Position numbers and translations under genes: made by a program. This document shows, piece after piece, positions 37,717 to 44,953 of a stretch of 64,000 bases of DNA. The DNA is from CAWFQB01 sp965277875 (GTDB lineage: Bacteria; Armatimonadota; Chthonomonadetes; Chthonomonadales; Chthonomonadaceae): positions 62,001 to 126,000 of the forward strand of contig CBDIDV010000002.1 of assembly GCA_965277875.1 (NCBI GenBank). Direction: 5' to 3'. Under the pieces are notes generated by a model. The model ran no database searches. It saw nothing but the letters and a program-made list of their open reading frames with translations, and was not told the origin of the DNA. Every line of letters begins with the position of its first letter. Within the stretch, counting starts at the first letter, position 1.

Positions 37717-37831
37717 AACCATAGAGGATAACTAGGACGATATAATGCCCTGCGCGGCGAGCAGCATCTCTCTTGCCGCCGTTCCCAATAGCCGCACTCT
37801 CATCCTCCTTGCTCACGCATGGGCGTTTCGC

Positions 37832-38260
37832 TTATTCAATCCATTGTCGTGGCCCAATAGCCGTTGGGAGCGGGTATGCTGCTCCTGCCAGAGCGTCTTG
37901 GATGCGAAGAACGGTAAAGTCGCTGATTGGGTGCGGCAATGCCTCCGGTCGCCAATAGGCGCACTCGGATATTTCCGTCCCATCCGGCGTGACTTGTGTA
38001 CCGGCTTTCTCCACTTCACAGCAAAACACGAAGTGGAGACCGTCTGCATCTTGGTCGTAATAGTAGCCCGTCATGTGCTGGGCCACGACACACAGGCCGG
38101 TTTCTTCTCGCACCTCACGAACGGCAGTGTCCACCGGCGACTCGCCTTCTTCTGCTCTGCCACCTGGTATCTCCCAGTTGCACTTGCCATACGTGTGCTT
38201 GACGAGCAGCACTGCTCCCTCTTCGTTTACGATAACCGCCGCCGCGCCCGTCAACCCCAT
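37832..38260 (-). CDS. Nudix hydrolase
   Basis: A 142-aa Nudix hydrolase. The Nudix box is complete: 'GGRAEEGESPVDTAVREVRE' followed by ETGL (G-x5-E-x7-REVxEExGxx). The N-terminal 'AAAVIVNEEGAVLLVKHTYG' and 'CNWEIPGG' are standard. Such enzymes cleave nucleoside diphosphates linked to other groups (X), removing damaged or signalling nucleotides. ATG 38260 is preferred. Third gene of a Nudix-HIT-Nudix cluster on the minus strand, 30 bp after the HIT gene. Confidence 0.92.
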   Translation of the reverse strand: MGLTGAAAVIVNEEGAVLLVKHTYGKCNWEIPGGRAEEGESPVDTAVREVREETGLCVVAQHMTGYYYDQDADGLHFVFCCEVEKAGTQVTPDGTEISECAYWRPEALPHPISDFTVLRIQDALAGAAYPLPTAIGPRQWIE

Positions 38261-38289
38261 ACCTGCCTCCCTGTTTTTTCGCCCACGCA

Positions 38290-38757
38290 TTATTCTTCAA
38301 TCTTCAGACACGTTTTGATTTTAACGACAAGTCGCCCCCGCTCGTCCGCAGGCATGAACGCTCGCCTGCTCGCATACAGACCGTCACCTTTGTAGCGTGG
38401 CGTGACATGAACATGGTAATGCCACACATCCTGACTGCCTGCCGGTTCATTATGTTGCCGAGTGGAGACGCCCTCACAAGCAAAGGCGGCTTTCTGAGCC
38501 AATGCCACGGCTCTGACGACGCGATGTAAGTCTGTGGCAAGCGCTGCCGGAAACTCGTAGATGTTCTCGAAATGCTGGTTGGGCATGACAAGCACGTTTC
38601 CCGCATTTTTGGGGAACTGGTGCGAACTGACGAAGGCCGTGACAATCTCATCCTGATAGATTATGTCGGACTGCACCGAGTAGACGTGTTCGTTCTCGAT
38701 ACCGCGCGCGAGCAGGCAGAAGGGGCAGATGTAGTCGTCAGGGGCATGGGAGTGCAT
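38290..38757 (-). CDS. HIT-family nucleotide hydrolase
   Basis: A 155-aa histidine-triad protein. Two Cys in 'DYICPFCLLARGIENEH' may bind zinc, as in Fhit/HINT-like bacterial members. 'GNVLVMPNQHFENIYEFP' is the nucleotide-binding strand and 'DVWHYHVHVTPRY' the catalytic HxHxHxx triad. Enzymes of this type hydrolyse AMP-linked substrates or dinucleoside polyphosphates. It starts 5 bp after the stop of the upstream Nudix gene (38763), so the two nucleotide hydrolases are translationally linked. Confidence 0.92.
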   Translation of the reverse strand: MHSHAPDDYICPFCLLARGIENEHVYSVQSDIIYQDEIVTAFVSSHQFPKNAGNVLVMPNQHFENIYEFPAALATDLHRVVRAVALAQKAAFACEGVSTRQHNEPAGSQDVWHYHVHVTPRYKGDGLYASRRAFMPADERGRLVVKIKTCLKIEE

Positions 38758-38762
38758 CGGTT

Positions 38763-39227
38763 CTAAATCGTCCGTTCCTCGTGAACTGTATACTCGGTAT
38801 GCACTTCATTAGCGTCGAACGAGTAGGCGCGATACACCACCTGTCCGCTGAACTCCAGCATGTCGCGCATTCGCTCCCGGATGGCAGGGCGTATGATGCG
38901 CCCAAGCGCCTCGTCGCGCGCCACCCATGCCACTTCCAGGCTCTCGGCGCTGGTGCGGGGTTCGCCCTCGATGTACTCGCATACAAAGTCGAACATCACG
39001 ATGTGGGACTTAGTGTTGGAGTACACGCCCACGAGTCTTCCGACATCCACCTGAACGCCGGTCTCCTCGAACACCTCACGTCGCAAGGCATCCGTGAGCG
39101 TTTCACCTTCTTCCACCTGTCCACCGGGGAACTCCCAATCGCGGCGCGGGTTGCGGAGCATCAGGACGTGGCCCTGTGCATTCGTGACAAGACCGGCGAC
39201 AGCGACAATGTGCCTGGGTGGGTTCAT
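38763..39227 (-). CDS. Nudix hydrolase
   Basis: A 154-aa Nudix hydrolase with box 'GGQVEEGETLTDALRREVFE' + ETGV and preceding 'VLMLRNPRRDWEFPGG'. It differs from the downstream Nudix protein outside the box ('SNTKSHIVMFDFVCEYIEGE', 'RIIRPAIRERMRDMLEFSGQ'), so the substrate probably differs. ATG 39227 is chosen over the extended N-terminus. First gene of the Nudix-HIT-Nudix cluster, which looks like a nucleotide house-cleaning operon. Confidence 0.92.
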   Translation of the reverse strand: MNPPRHIVAVAGLVTNAQGHVLMLRNPRRDWEFPGGQVEEGETLTDALRREVFEETGVQVDVGRLVGVYSNTKSHIVMFDFVCEYIEGEPRTSAESLEVAWVARDEALGRIIRPAIRERMRDMLEFSGQVVYRAYSFDANEVHTEYTVHEERTI

Positions 39228-39464
39228 GGAGTAGTGTCTTCCTTGTCGTTCTTGGAAGGAGCGCAAAGCCACGTTCGCTCGCAGCCTTTTTCTCCTTACG
39301 GATCGGTAAGCAGGAGGGGTTCACAAAATCGCCGCGCAGGTGATGCCTCTTCCGGCTGTGCGCCACCAGATTACAGTGGTTGCCATTGACTTTATCATAC
39401 CTACAACGGCGCACGATACATCTTGTATCCGCAAGAGGAACACGCGCGTGAGAAGGACAGAGCC

Positions 39465-39788
39465 ATGAAAAGCCGTATCATGTACATCGAGAACAAGGCC
39501 CACGGCCTGACTGGAGAGGCGCATATTGGACGCGTCACCTATTCCAAGTCGGGCCGCACGCTCTACTACAAAGGCAAGCAGTTCGGGCACATCACAGGGT
39601 TCAAGGCCAACTACCAGGAGTACGATACCGGAGCGCACTATTGGATTTCCGGCTGCAAGAAGCAGGGCAGCAATCGTTTGTACGGGGAACGTGTACCTGT
39701 GGAGATTGATGAAGATGTACGCGCGGAATACTGGACGCACATACGCCAGACGCCGCACAAGAAGCATGAGAAGTTCGCCGAGATGTAA
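39465..39788 (+). CDS. Conserved hypothetical protein (MKSRIMYIENK family)
   Basis: A 107-aa protein of a small, widespread but uncharacterised family that begins 'MKSRIMYIENKAHGLTGEAH' and contains 'IGRVTYSKSGRTLYYKGKQF', 'GAHYWISGCKKQGSNRLYGE' and 'PVEIDEDVRAEYWTHIRQTP'. It is probably a small cytoplasmic beta-rich domain. AGGACAGAG precedes ATG 39465; the 14-residue upstream extension is unlikely. No role can be given. Confidence 0.8.
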   Translation: MKSRIMYIENKAHGLTGEAHIGRVTYSKSGRTLYYKGKQFGHITGFKANYQEYDTGAHYWISGCKKQGSNRLYGERVPVEIDEDVRAEYWTHIRQTPHKKHEKFAEM

Positions 39789-39789
39789 A

Positions 39790-39912
39790 TTGAGAATAGA
39801 TCGTGCAGTGACTCTCGATGGGGCCGTGAAAGTAATTGTATCCGAATCGGCAGAGAACGGCGATGTAGAACGTTTGCGTATCTTGCCTGACGCCGAAAGT
39901 GATCCCAAGTAA
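39790..39912 (+). other. Short open frame, possible gene fragment
   Basis: A TTG-started 40-codon frame, 1 bp after the previous stop, reads 'AVTLDGAVKVIVSESAENGD' and 'RLRILPDAESDPK'. It has coding-like composition but no recognisable family. It ends 4 bp before the hairpin at 39916. Possibly a coupled micro-ORF or a remnant. Confidence 0.25.
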
Positions 39913-39915
39913 GAA

Positions 39916-39952
39916 CAAAGGCGTAACGAAAGGTATTTTCGTTACGCCTTTG
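39916..39952. terminator. Perfect 16-bp palindrome
   Basis: CAAAGGCGTAACGAAA, loop GGTAT, exact complement, between convergent units. Confidence 0.8.
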
Positions 39953-39974
39953 TCGGCCTATTTATTGAGTGTAC

Positions 39975-40724
39975 TTAACGTACTCCATCAGGATAATCGG
40001 CGAACACTTGCCTGTCGTGCGTGGGCAGGATGCGCTTGCCGTCTTCCATGTCCCGCTTCAAACGCCGCAGACTGTTCATCACGTCCGCCATGTTGTCTAC
40101 GATGCCGGGAGCCATCTGCTGTTTGACGTTGCAGGCTACGTTCATCGCTGCATCTCCGGCAATCACCGCCGTTCCCCCGGCAGTCTCGACATAGATGGCC
40201 TGATGCGCGGGCGTGTGTCCGGGCAGATGCGCCGCATGAATGCCCGCAAACAATTCTCCCTCGCCGTCCAGAACGTCCACCTGCTTCCACAACGGGTCAA
40301 TCAGGCGGGCGATGTTGACGCGATCATAGAATGGAACAGGATAGAAGTTGGGCGCGGCGGCATTCTGGAGTTCCTTGCGCTGAACTAGAATGCGGGCATT
40401 GGGCAACAGGTAATCCTGTCCGGCGTGATCCATGTGCAGATGCGTGTGGATCAGATAGCCGATGTCTGCGGGCGTCAATCCGTGCTTGGCGAGTTGCGCC
40501 TCCAATGTCTGCTCCGGGGAGCGGCGACACTTCAAGCCCTGCATCTGCGCGGCCTCGTCCACATCCCGGAAACTGCTGTCTACGAGGATGGGCTTTGCGC
40601 CGCCTGTAATCAACCAGGCCGTTGCAGGCGCCCAGATCGGCTTGCCGCAGTCGGTTTGCCAGACCACGAAACTGTTGTCGAGTTCCAGATCACCCATGTC
40701 CAGAGGATACACTGCCAGCGCCAT
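39975..40724 (-). CDS. Metallo-beta-lactamase-fold hydrolase (lactonase-like)
   Basis: A 249-aa MBL-fold protein. The metal motif 'IGYLIHTHLHMDHAGQDYLL' (HxHxDH) is complete, with later His in 'AAHLPGHTPAHQAIYV' and Asp in 'VIAGDAAMN' and His in 'RILPTHDRQVFADYP'. The arrangement resembles N-acyl-homoserine-lactone lactonases, but related enzymes open other lactones, so quorum quenching is only one possibility. ATG 40724 (MALAVYPLDMGDLEL) is used; upstream residues are basic. It is close to an AraC gene that may control it. Confidence 0.85.
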   Translation of the reverse strand: MALAVYPLDMGDLELDNSFVVWQTDCGKPIWAPATAWLITGGAKPILVDSSFRDVDEAAQMQGLKCRRSPEQTLEAQLAKHGLTPADIGYLIHTHLHMDHAGQDYLLPNARILVQRKELQNAAAPNFYPVPFYDRVNIARLIDPLWKQVDVLDGEGELFAGIHAAHLPGHTPAHQAIYVETAGGTAVIAGDAAMNVACNVKQQMAPGIVDNMADVMNSLRRLKRDMEDGKRILPTHDRQVFADYPDGVR

Positions 40725-40774
40725 TTGACCATCTCCTTGTCGGTTTCGGATATTGATAATAAAGCGTTTGAGCA

Positions 40775-40792
40775 ATGCCTCATCTGAGGCAT
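40775..40792. promoter_or_regulatory. Palindrome upstream of the lactonase-like gene
   Basis: ATGCCTCA-TC-TGAGGCAT, 8-bp arms, 51 bp upstream of the MBL start and 63 bp beyond the AraC stop. Either the AraC-gene terminator or an operator. Confidence 0.4.
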
Positions 40793-40854
40793 GTGAGCAG
40801 CGCCTTGCTTATCAGTGTAGCGTTAGGAGGGGGCGGGTGTCTTGAACGTTATTG

Positions 40855-41715
40855 CTATTCGGCAAAGTGACGCGCGCAGTAGTTGCCCGGCGTCACGCCG
40901 ACCACACGCTTGAACTTGCGCGTGAAATGGGCTTGATCGGCAAAACCCGTATCGAGCGCGACGTTGCCGATGGCCCGCCCTTGCGCCAGAAACGTTCTGG
41001 CGTGTATAATGCGCTGCTGCGTTTGATAGGAGTGCGGCGGCAGTCCCACCTCTTGGCAAAAAACGCGGCAAAGATGGTATGCGCTCAGGCCGGTCATGTT
41101 TGCCAGGTGCGTCAGCGACACATCTTCGGCATAGTGCGCGTTTAGGTAGTCGCGCGCCTGCTGTACGGCGCGGTGTTCTCTGCCCGGCGTCCTCGGCTCG
41201 CGGTGTTCCTCGGCATGGCGCTGTGCAAGCCGCGTGAAAGCATATAGTATTTCCGTTTCTTGTTCTAGCGTGGAGGCCGTTTCTTCCAGCAGGCGATGCA
41301 CGTAGCAAAAAGAATGGAAGGTTTGCTGATCCAGAAGAACCGGCGTCGGAAAGAAAGGAAGAGGCGAAGCGGGGCGGTTCTCGTCATCCGCGACGCGCTT
41401 GAGCAGGGCGGGACGCGCGTAGAAGGTGCGGAGTGGCTGACGGGGCTGTGTATCCTCAAGGCCGCGCGCAGAATGCACCTCACCGGGATGGATGATAAGC
41501 AGGCTGCCATTCGGCGTCAAGTGGCGCGCTCTGCGATACGAATACTCGCCCGTCATGGTCTCGGCGAGGATGAACTGGTACTCGTCATGCAGATGCGGCG
41601 GCAGAGAACCGACCGCGCCAGTGCTGTTGTGCCGCAGTTCCACCGTCAGGTCTTGAAACTGCCACGTCGTTATGCGACTTTGTATACTACGCGCGCTTTG
41701 TAATGCCATCGGCAT
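40855..41715 (-). CDS. AraC-family transcriptional regulator
   Basis: A 286-aa regulator with an N-terminal cupin ligand-binding domain ('GSLPPHLHDEYQFILAETMT', 'SLLIIHPGEVHSARGLED') and a C-terminal double helix-turn-helix ('VSLTHLANMTGLSAYHLCRV', 'AIGNVALDTGFADQAHFTRK', ending 'FKRVVGVTPGNYCARH'). It probably senses a small ligand and activates neighbours such as the lactonase-like gene. TATAAC lies 5 nt upstream of AGGAC-ATG, so the leader is very short. Confidence 0.92.
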   Translation of the reverse strand: MPMALQSARSIQSRITTWQFQDLTVELRHNSTGAVGSLPPHLHDEYQFILAETMTGEYSYRRARHLTPNGSLLIIHPGEVHSARGLEDTQPRQPLRTFYARPALLKRVADDENRPASPLPFFPTPVLLDQQTFHSFCYVHRLLEETASTLEQETEILYAFTRLAQRHAEEHREPRTPGREHRAVQQARDYLNAHYAEDVSLTHLANMTGLSAYHLCRVFCQEVGLPPHSYQTQQRIIHARTFLAQGRAIGNVALDTGFADQAHFTRKFKRVVGVTPGNYCARHFAE

Positions 41716-41788
41716 GTCCTGTTATACGGTTTGTGCGTGTCTGGGCCGAGTAAAATGATTGTTTCTTGTACCCGCGCCTGTGCGGAGA

Positions 41789-42178
41789 TTAGCCGGTTAC
41801 TTCGGCAAGCGGCGTGACCGTCGCCCAGCGCTCGGCGATCTTGTCGCCCTCGAAGCGCCATTCCACAAAACCGCGAAACTCCATCGGCTTGCCAGTCTTA
41901 GTGCTCGTGCCGTGCCAGCGGTTGCGGCAGATCACCTTGTCGCCTTCGGCGATCATTTCGTCAATGGTGATGTGCAGGTCGGGCATCAGCAGATACATGG
42001 CCCGCATCATCTGCTCATCACCTTCTACACCAGTCGGCTTGCCGCCTGGCCCGTCATGGTCATAGAAGTCCGGCGTCATGTTGTGTTGGATCACCTCGGC
42101 CTTTTTGTTGTTGACGAAATCCTCGAAATGCTGGCGCACAAACGCCTTCATCGCGTCCGTCGTAAGTGTTGTTGCCAT
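41789..42178 (-). CDS. SnoaL-like (NTF2-fold) protein
   Basis: A 129-aa protein of the SnoaL-like polyketide-cyclase/NTF2 superfamily: 'AMKAFVRQHFEDFVNNKKAE', 'MTPDFYDHDGPGGKPTGVEG', 'DLHITIDEMIAEGDKVICRN', 'GKPMEFRGFVEWRFEGDKIA'. Members are isomerases, cyclases or ligand-binding proteins; the active-site Asp/His pair (FYDHDG) is present. Starts ~63 bp after an MBL gene on the same strand, so the two may be co-transcribed. Confidence 0.85.
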   Translation of the reverse strand: MATTLTTDAMKAFVRQHFEDFVNNKKAEVIQHNMTPDFYDHDGPGGKPTGVEGDEQMMRAMYLLMPDLHITIDEMIAEGDKVICRNRWHGTSTKTGKPMEFRGFVEWRFEGDKIAERWATVTPLAEVTG

Positions 42179-42241
42179 TGTTTGTTCCTTTCTGTCAGGA
42201 GAACAAGCCGTCTGATTGAGCCTCGCGTCTGGTAAGACTTT

Positions 42242-43012
42242 CTACATCTCCGGCGTGTACTCCAGCGTATCATGGGTGGAGAAGACAGTGACATCCTCGG
42301 CGTGAGAGCGCGCCAGTTCTTTGACGCGGGCCAGGCTTTCGCGCCGCAGGCTATCATCATCGGCAAAACGCGCCACCAGCGCGTCCAATGGATCGGATTC
42401 CTGCGTGACTTCGGTACGGCGGTAGTACACATCGCCCGCGTGGAGCAGCCACTTGCCATCCTGCGGGATCGCCACGCCGCAATGTCCACGCGTATGCCCG
42501 AACAGCGGGATCAACAGCACGTCCTCTGTGAAGCCGAGCGCGAGTTTACGGGCAGGCAGGCCAAGCCACTCCCCGTCATTGTCGCTGTAAGGCTGCCACT
42601 GAGGGCCATGTGCAAACTGAGGCGCAGCGTACCGCTTGTTGCCGTCTTGCAAGTTCGCCAGTTCTTCCGAGGCGAGGTGTACGTATGCGTTCGGGAAATC
42701 GGCAAGGCCACCCGCATGATCCACGTCCAGATGCGTCATTATGATATGGCGAACATCGGCAGGCGCAATCCCGCGCTGCCCTAGTTGATGTGCGGCGGTC
42801 AGGGAAGGATCGCCCTGAATGCCCCAGAACGCGACGGCTTCCGCCCCGAAGCGCGCGGTTGGGTTAGCCATTTCGCCCGTTCCGAAACCTGTGTCCACTA
42901 GCGCGTACCCATTCGCGTCTTCAAGCAGCAGGCAGTGACAAAGTGATGCGGGGTTGGGATCGCCTGCGAGCGGGCCGAGCAAGCCGAAGTTGAGATGATG
43001 TACCTGGATCAT
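42242..43012 (-). CDS. Metallo-beta-lactamase-fold hydrolase
   Basis: A 256-aa MBL-fold enzyme. The zinc motif 'VRHIIMTHLDVDHAGGLADF' (THLDVDH) has Leu-Asp where HxHxDH is usual (the sequence is T-H-L-D-V-D-H, so the second His is Asp), a variation known in lactonase-type members. Later ligands are in 'LIPLFGHTRGHCGVAI', 'LLHAGDVYY' and 'VFSTHD'. GGAAGGAG precedes ATG 43012. Probably upstream gene of the unit that includes the SnoaL-like protein. Confidence 0.87.
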   Translation of the reverse strand: MIQVHHLNFGLLGPLAGDPNPASLCHCLLLEDANGYALVDTGFGTGEMANPTARFGAEAVAFWGIQGDPSLTAAHQLGQRGIAPADVRHIIMTHLDVDHAGGLADFPNAYVHLASEELANLQDGNKRYAAPQFAHGPQWQPYSDNDGEWLGLPARKLALGFTEDVLLIPLFGHTRGHCGVAIPQDGKWLLHAGDVYYRRTEVTQESDPLDALVARFADDDSLRRESLARVKELARSHAEDVTVFSTHDTLEYTPEM

Positions 43013-43185
43013 GGTTGTTGGCTCCTTCCGTGTAACACATTTTGCAGCCCTCATCTTACAATGTCTGCGGGCTGTGGCGCATCCCTCCTTTGGTTAGGAG
43101 AGTGATTTGCACCCGCACAATAGGGTACACGTTAGATTTACACATGATCGCCAAGAAATACAAGGCACGACGCAAGCGCGGTAGA

Positions 43186-43863
43186 TCAGTGCGCTTCCAC
43201 TATGGGCGTGATGCCTCTGTGTCCGCGCCCATTGTCCAGAACACGATCAATGAGGCCGTACTCGCGCGCTTCGCAGGCGGACAGGTGATAATCTCGATCC
43301 ATGTCCCGGCGCAGATGCTCGATGTCCTTGCCTGTAGCGCGGGCGTAGATGGCAAGCACGGTCTCATACTGCTGGTTCATGTGTTCCAGGTAGATTTTGG
43401 CGTCCGCCATCGCGCCCTGGTATCCGCCGCTCGCCTGATGGATCATAATACGGGCGTTGGGCAATGCGTAGCGCTTGCCCGGTGTGCCACCCGCCAGCAG
43501 CAGCGATCCCATCGAAGCCGCCATGCCCACGCAGATCGTCGCCACGTCACAGGAGATATGTGTCATCACATCGTAGATCGCAAGCCCTGCCGACACGCTG
43601 CCGCCCGGACTGTTGATGTAGATGTCAATGTCGGCGTCAGGGTCTTCCTTCTCCAGGAACAGCAATTCCGCGATTACCAGATTGGCAAGTGGGTCGGTGA
43701 CTTCTTCGCCGAGGAATACGATGCGGTCTTTGAGCAGGCGCGAGTAGATGTCATAGGCGCGCTCACCCAGAGACGACTGCTCCACGACCATCGGGATCAC
43801 GCCACGCGCAGAAGGCATCTGCTCGGACAGGCGCGACAGGGAAGAACGGGTTGGTGAGAACAT
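43186..43863 (-). CDS. clpP: ATP-dependent Clp protease proteolytic subunit
   Basis: A 225-aa ClpP. The Ser-His-Asp triad is visible: Ser in 'ICVGMAASMGSLLLAGG', His in 'NARIMIHQASGGYQGA', Asp in 'RDMDRDYHLSACEAREYGLI'. The handle and oligomerisation helix are intact. The N-terminus is ~20 residues longer than E. coli mature ClpP, consistent with a processed propeptide. AAGGAGG lies 6-7 nt before the ATG. No clpX or clpC is adjacent; a lone Clp-N-domain protein is 15 kb away. It is likely one of several clpP copies in the genome. Confidence 0.96.
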   Translation of the reverse strand: MFSPTRSSLSRLSEQMPSARGVIPMVVEQSSLGERAYDIYSRLLKDRIVFLGEEVTDPLANLVIAELLFLEKEDPDADIDIYINSPGGSVSAGLAIYDVMTHISCDVATICVGMAASMGSLLLAGGTPGKRYALPNARIMIHQASGGYQGAMADAKIYLEHMNQQYETVLAIYARATGKDIEHLRRDMDRDYHLSACEAREYGLIDRVLDNGRGHRGITPIVEAH

Positions 43864-43875
43864 AGCACAACCTCC

Positions 43876-44481
43876 TTATACTTTTACGTTTTGCGCTTTG
43901 GATTGATGAACCGCGCGAGCCGCGGGACGGCAGCGCGGTATGCTGCTCGCCCTGCTCCCAGCATCGGGCCGAGCGCGCCGGTTGCTGACACAATGCAGCG
44001 CTGACGGGGAGGCGGATAATGTAATCCGGCCCAAGCGACGGCGCGGCAGAGGCAACAGAGCGCAAGAAGGAACATCCTGGCGCAGCGCATTGGACAGCAT
44101 CTTCATTCCATCCTGCTCGCCTGCAAGGGGCGAGGCGGGGCCGATATGTTCCAGCGTGACCCGCGTTCCCGCGTCAGTCGGTTCCAGCGTCCAGGCAACG
44201 AGCGTAGGAACGTTTTCGTCTTCTGCCTGCCATGTGTAAGCCAGCCGATGCGGAGCGGTGAGTTCTACCACCTGGCAATGCACTCTGCGGCGTTTGCCGT
44301 GGCCCGCTTTGTGCAGGAAAGTGAAACGACTGCCCAGGCAGGGCTGAAACGTGGTGGGCAGCAGCCAGCAGGACAGCGCGTTCGGATCGGTGAGCGCGCT
44401 CCATACACGTTCCGGTGGGTGCGGATAAAAGGTGTCGAGGCGTAGGGCGCGTTGCGCTTCGTCCACAGTGTTCGGCTTCAT
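43876..44481 (-). CDS. SRPBCC (AHSA1-like) protein with odd C-terminus
   Basis: A 201-aa frame. Residues 1-135 are an SRPBCC/AHSA1 domain: 'LRLDTFYPHPPERVWSALTD', 'LSCWLLPTTFQPCLGSRFTF', 'RLAYTWQAEDENVPTLVAWT', 'TRVTLEHIGPASPL'. After 'DGMKMLSNALRQDVPS' the sequence becomes Arg/Ser/Pro-rich and unlike the family, whose members normally end with an aromatic helix; a 3' frameshift or replacement is likely. The start overlaps the ArsR stop (ATGA), a common ArsR-AHSA1 arrangement in which the repressor controls the ligand-binding partner. Confidence 0.75.
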   Translation of the reverse strand: MKPNTVDEAQRALRLDTFYPHPPERVWSALTDPNALSCWLLPTTFQPCLGSRFTFLHKAGHGKRRRVHCQVVELTAPHRLAYTWQAEDENVPTLVAWTLEPTDAGTRVTLEHIGPASPLAGEQDGMKMLSNALRQDVPSCALLPLPRRRLGRITLSASPSALHCVSNRRARPDAGSRASSIPRCRPAARAVHQSKAQNVKV

Positions 44482-44837
44482 GGGTTCTCCTCGTCCTGAG
44501 TAGCCTCTTCGTTAAGGGCCGTTGCGTCCAGGTAAGTTCCAAGCGCTGCCAGTTTATCGTTCCAGAACGGCTCGTAGAAGCGCAGCCATTCCGATACAGA
44601 TTGCAGGGGGGCGGCATTGAGGGTGTAGACACGCTCGCGGCCCGCCTTACGAACAGTCACCAGCCCCGCCTCGCGCAGAATGCGGATGTGCTGCGATACT
44701 GCGGAAAGCGTCACCTCGAACTGCTCGGCAAGGAGGGTGACAGATGCTTCTCCTCCACCAAGCCGCTGCAAGATGGCGCGGCGCGTGGGATCGGCGATGG
44801 CGGTATATACGTCCTGGGCGGCTTGGTGACGGCTCAT
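44478..44837 (-). CDS. ArsR-family repressor
   Basis: A 119-aa winged-helix regulator: 'DVYTAIADPTRRAILQRLGG', 'EASVTLLAEQFEVTLSAVSQ', 'HIRILREAGLVTVRKAGRER', 'VYTLNAAPLQSVSEWLRFYE'. No Cys pair for metal sensing, so it belongs to the non-metal SdpR/YgaV-like group that often pairs with SRPBCC proteins. The start at 44837 lies only 6 nt after a TATACT -10 element, implying a nearly leaderless mRNA. The upstream in-frame extension lies across the promoter and is rejected. Confidence 0.93.
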   Translation of the reverse strand: MSRHQAAQDVYTAIADPTRRAILQRLGGGEASVTLLAEQFEVTLSAVSQHIRILREAGLVTVRKAGRERVYTLNAAPLQSVSEWLRFYEPFWNDKLAALGTYLDATALNEEATQDEENP

Positions 44838-44843
44838 GCACAA

Positions 44844-44874
44844 AGTATACTTTAGCAATCGCTTAAATGTCAAG
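44844..44874 (-). promoter_or_regulatory. Promoter and operator of the ArsR-SRPBCC pair
   Basis: On the minus strand TTGACA (44874-44869) and TATACT (44849-44844) are separated by 19 bp. The spacer contains the inverted repeat TTTA-A-GC-GAT-TGC-TAAA, a plausible ArsR operator overlapping the promoter. The -10 box is 6 nt from the ATG. Confidence 0.65.
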
Positions 44875-44899
44875 AACAGATACTCGTCTCCAAAAGCCA

Positions 44900-44934
44900 A
44901 TTGGCGGAGTGGAAATATCTTCCACTCCGCCAAT
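44900..44934 (-). terminator. Perfect 15-bp palindrome
   Basis: ATTGGCGGAGTGGAA, loop ATATC, exact complement, just after the nuclease gene stop at 44954. Confidence 0.75.
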
Positions 44935-44953
44935 CATTATTCTTCCGCTCACC

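Noticed and set aside
43186..43863. ClpP as part of the island with the solo Clp-N protein
   Set aside because: The two are 15 kb apart with unrelated genes between; clpP sits in a normal single-gene context.
17926..44934. Integron cassette array with attC sites between small resistance-like genes
   Set aside because: Genes point in both directions, several form overlapping operons, there is no integrase of the IntI type, and the palindromes lack the GTTRRRY/RYYYAAC ends of attC sites.
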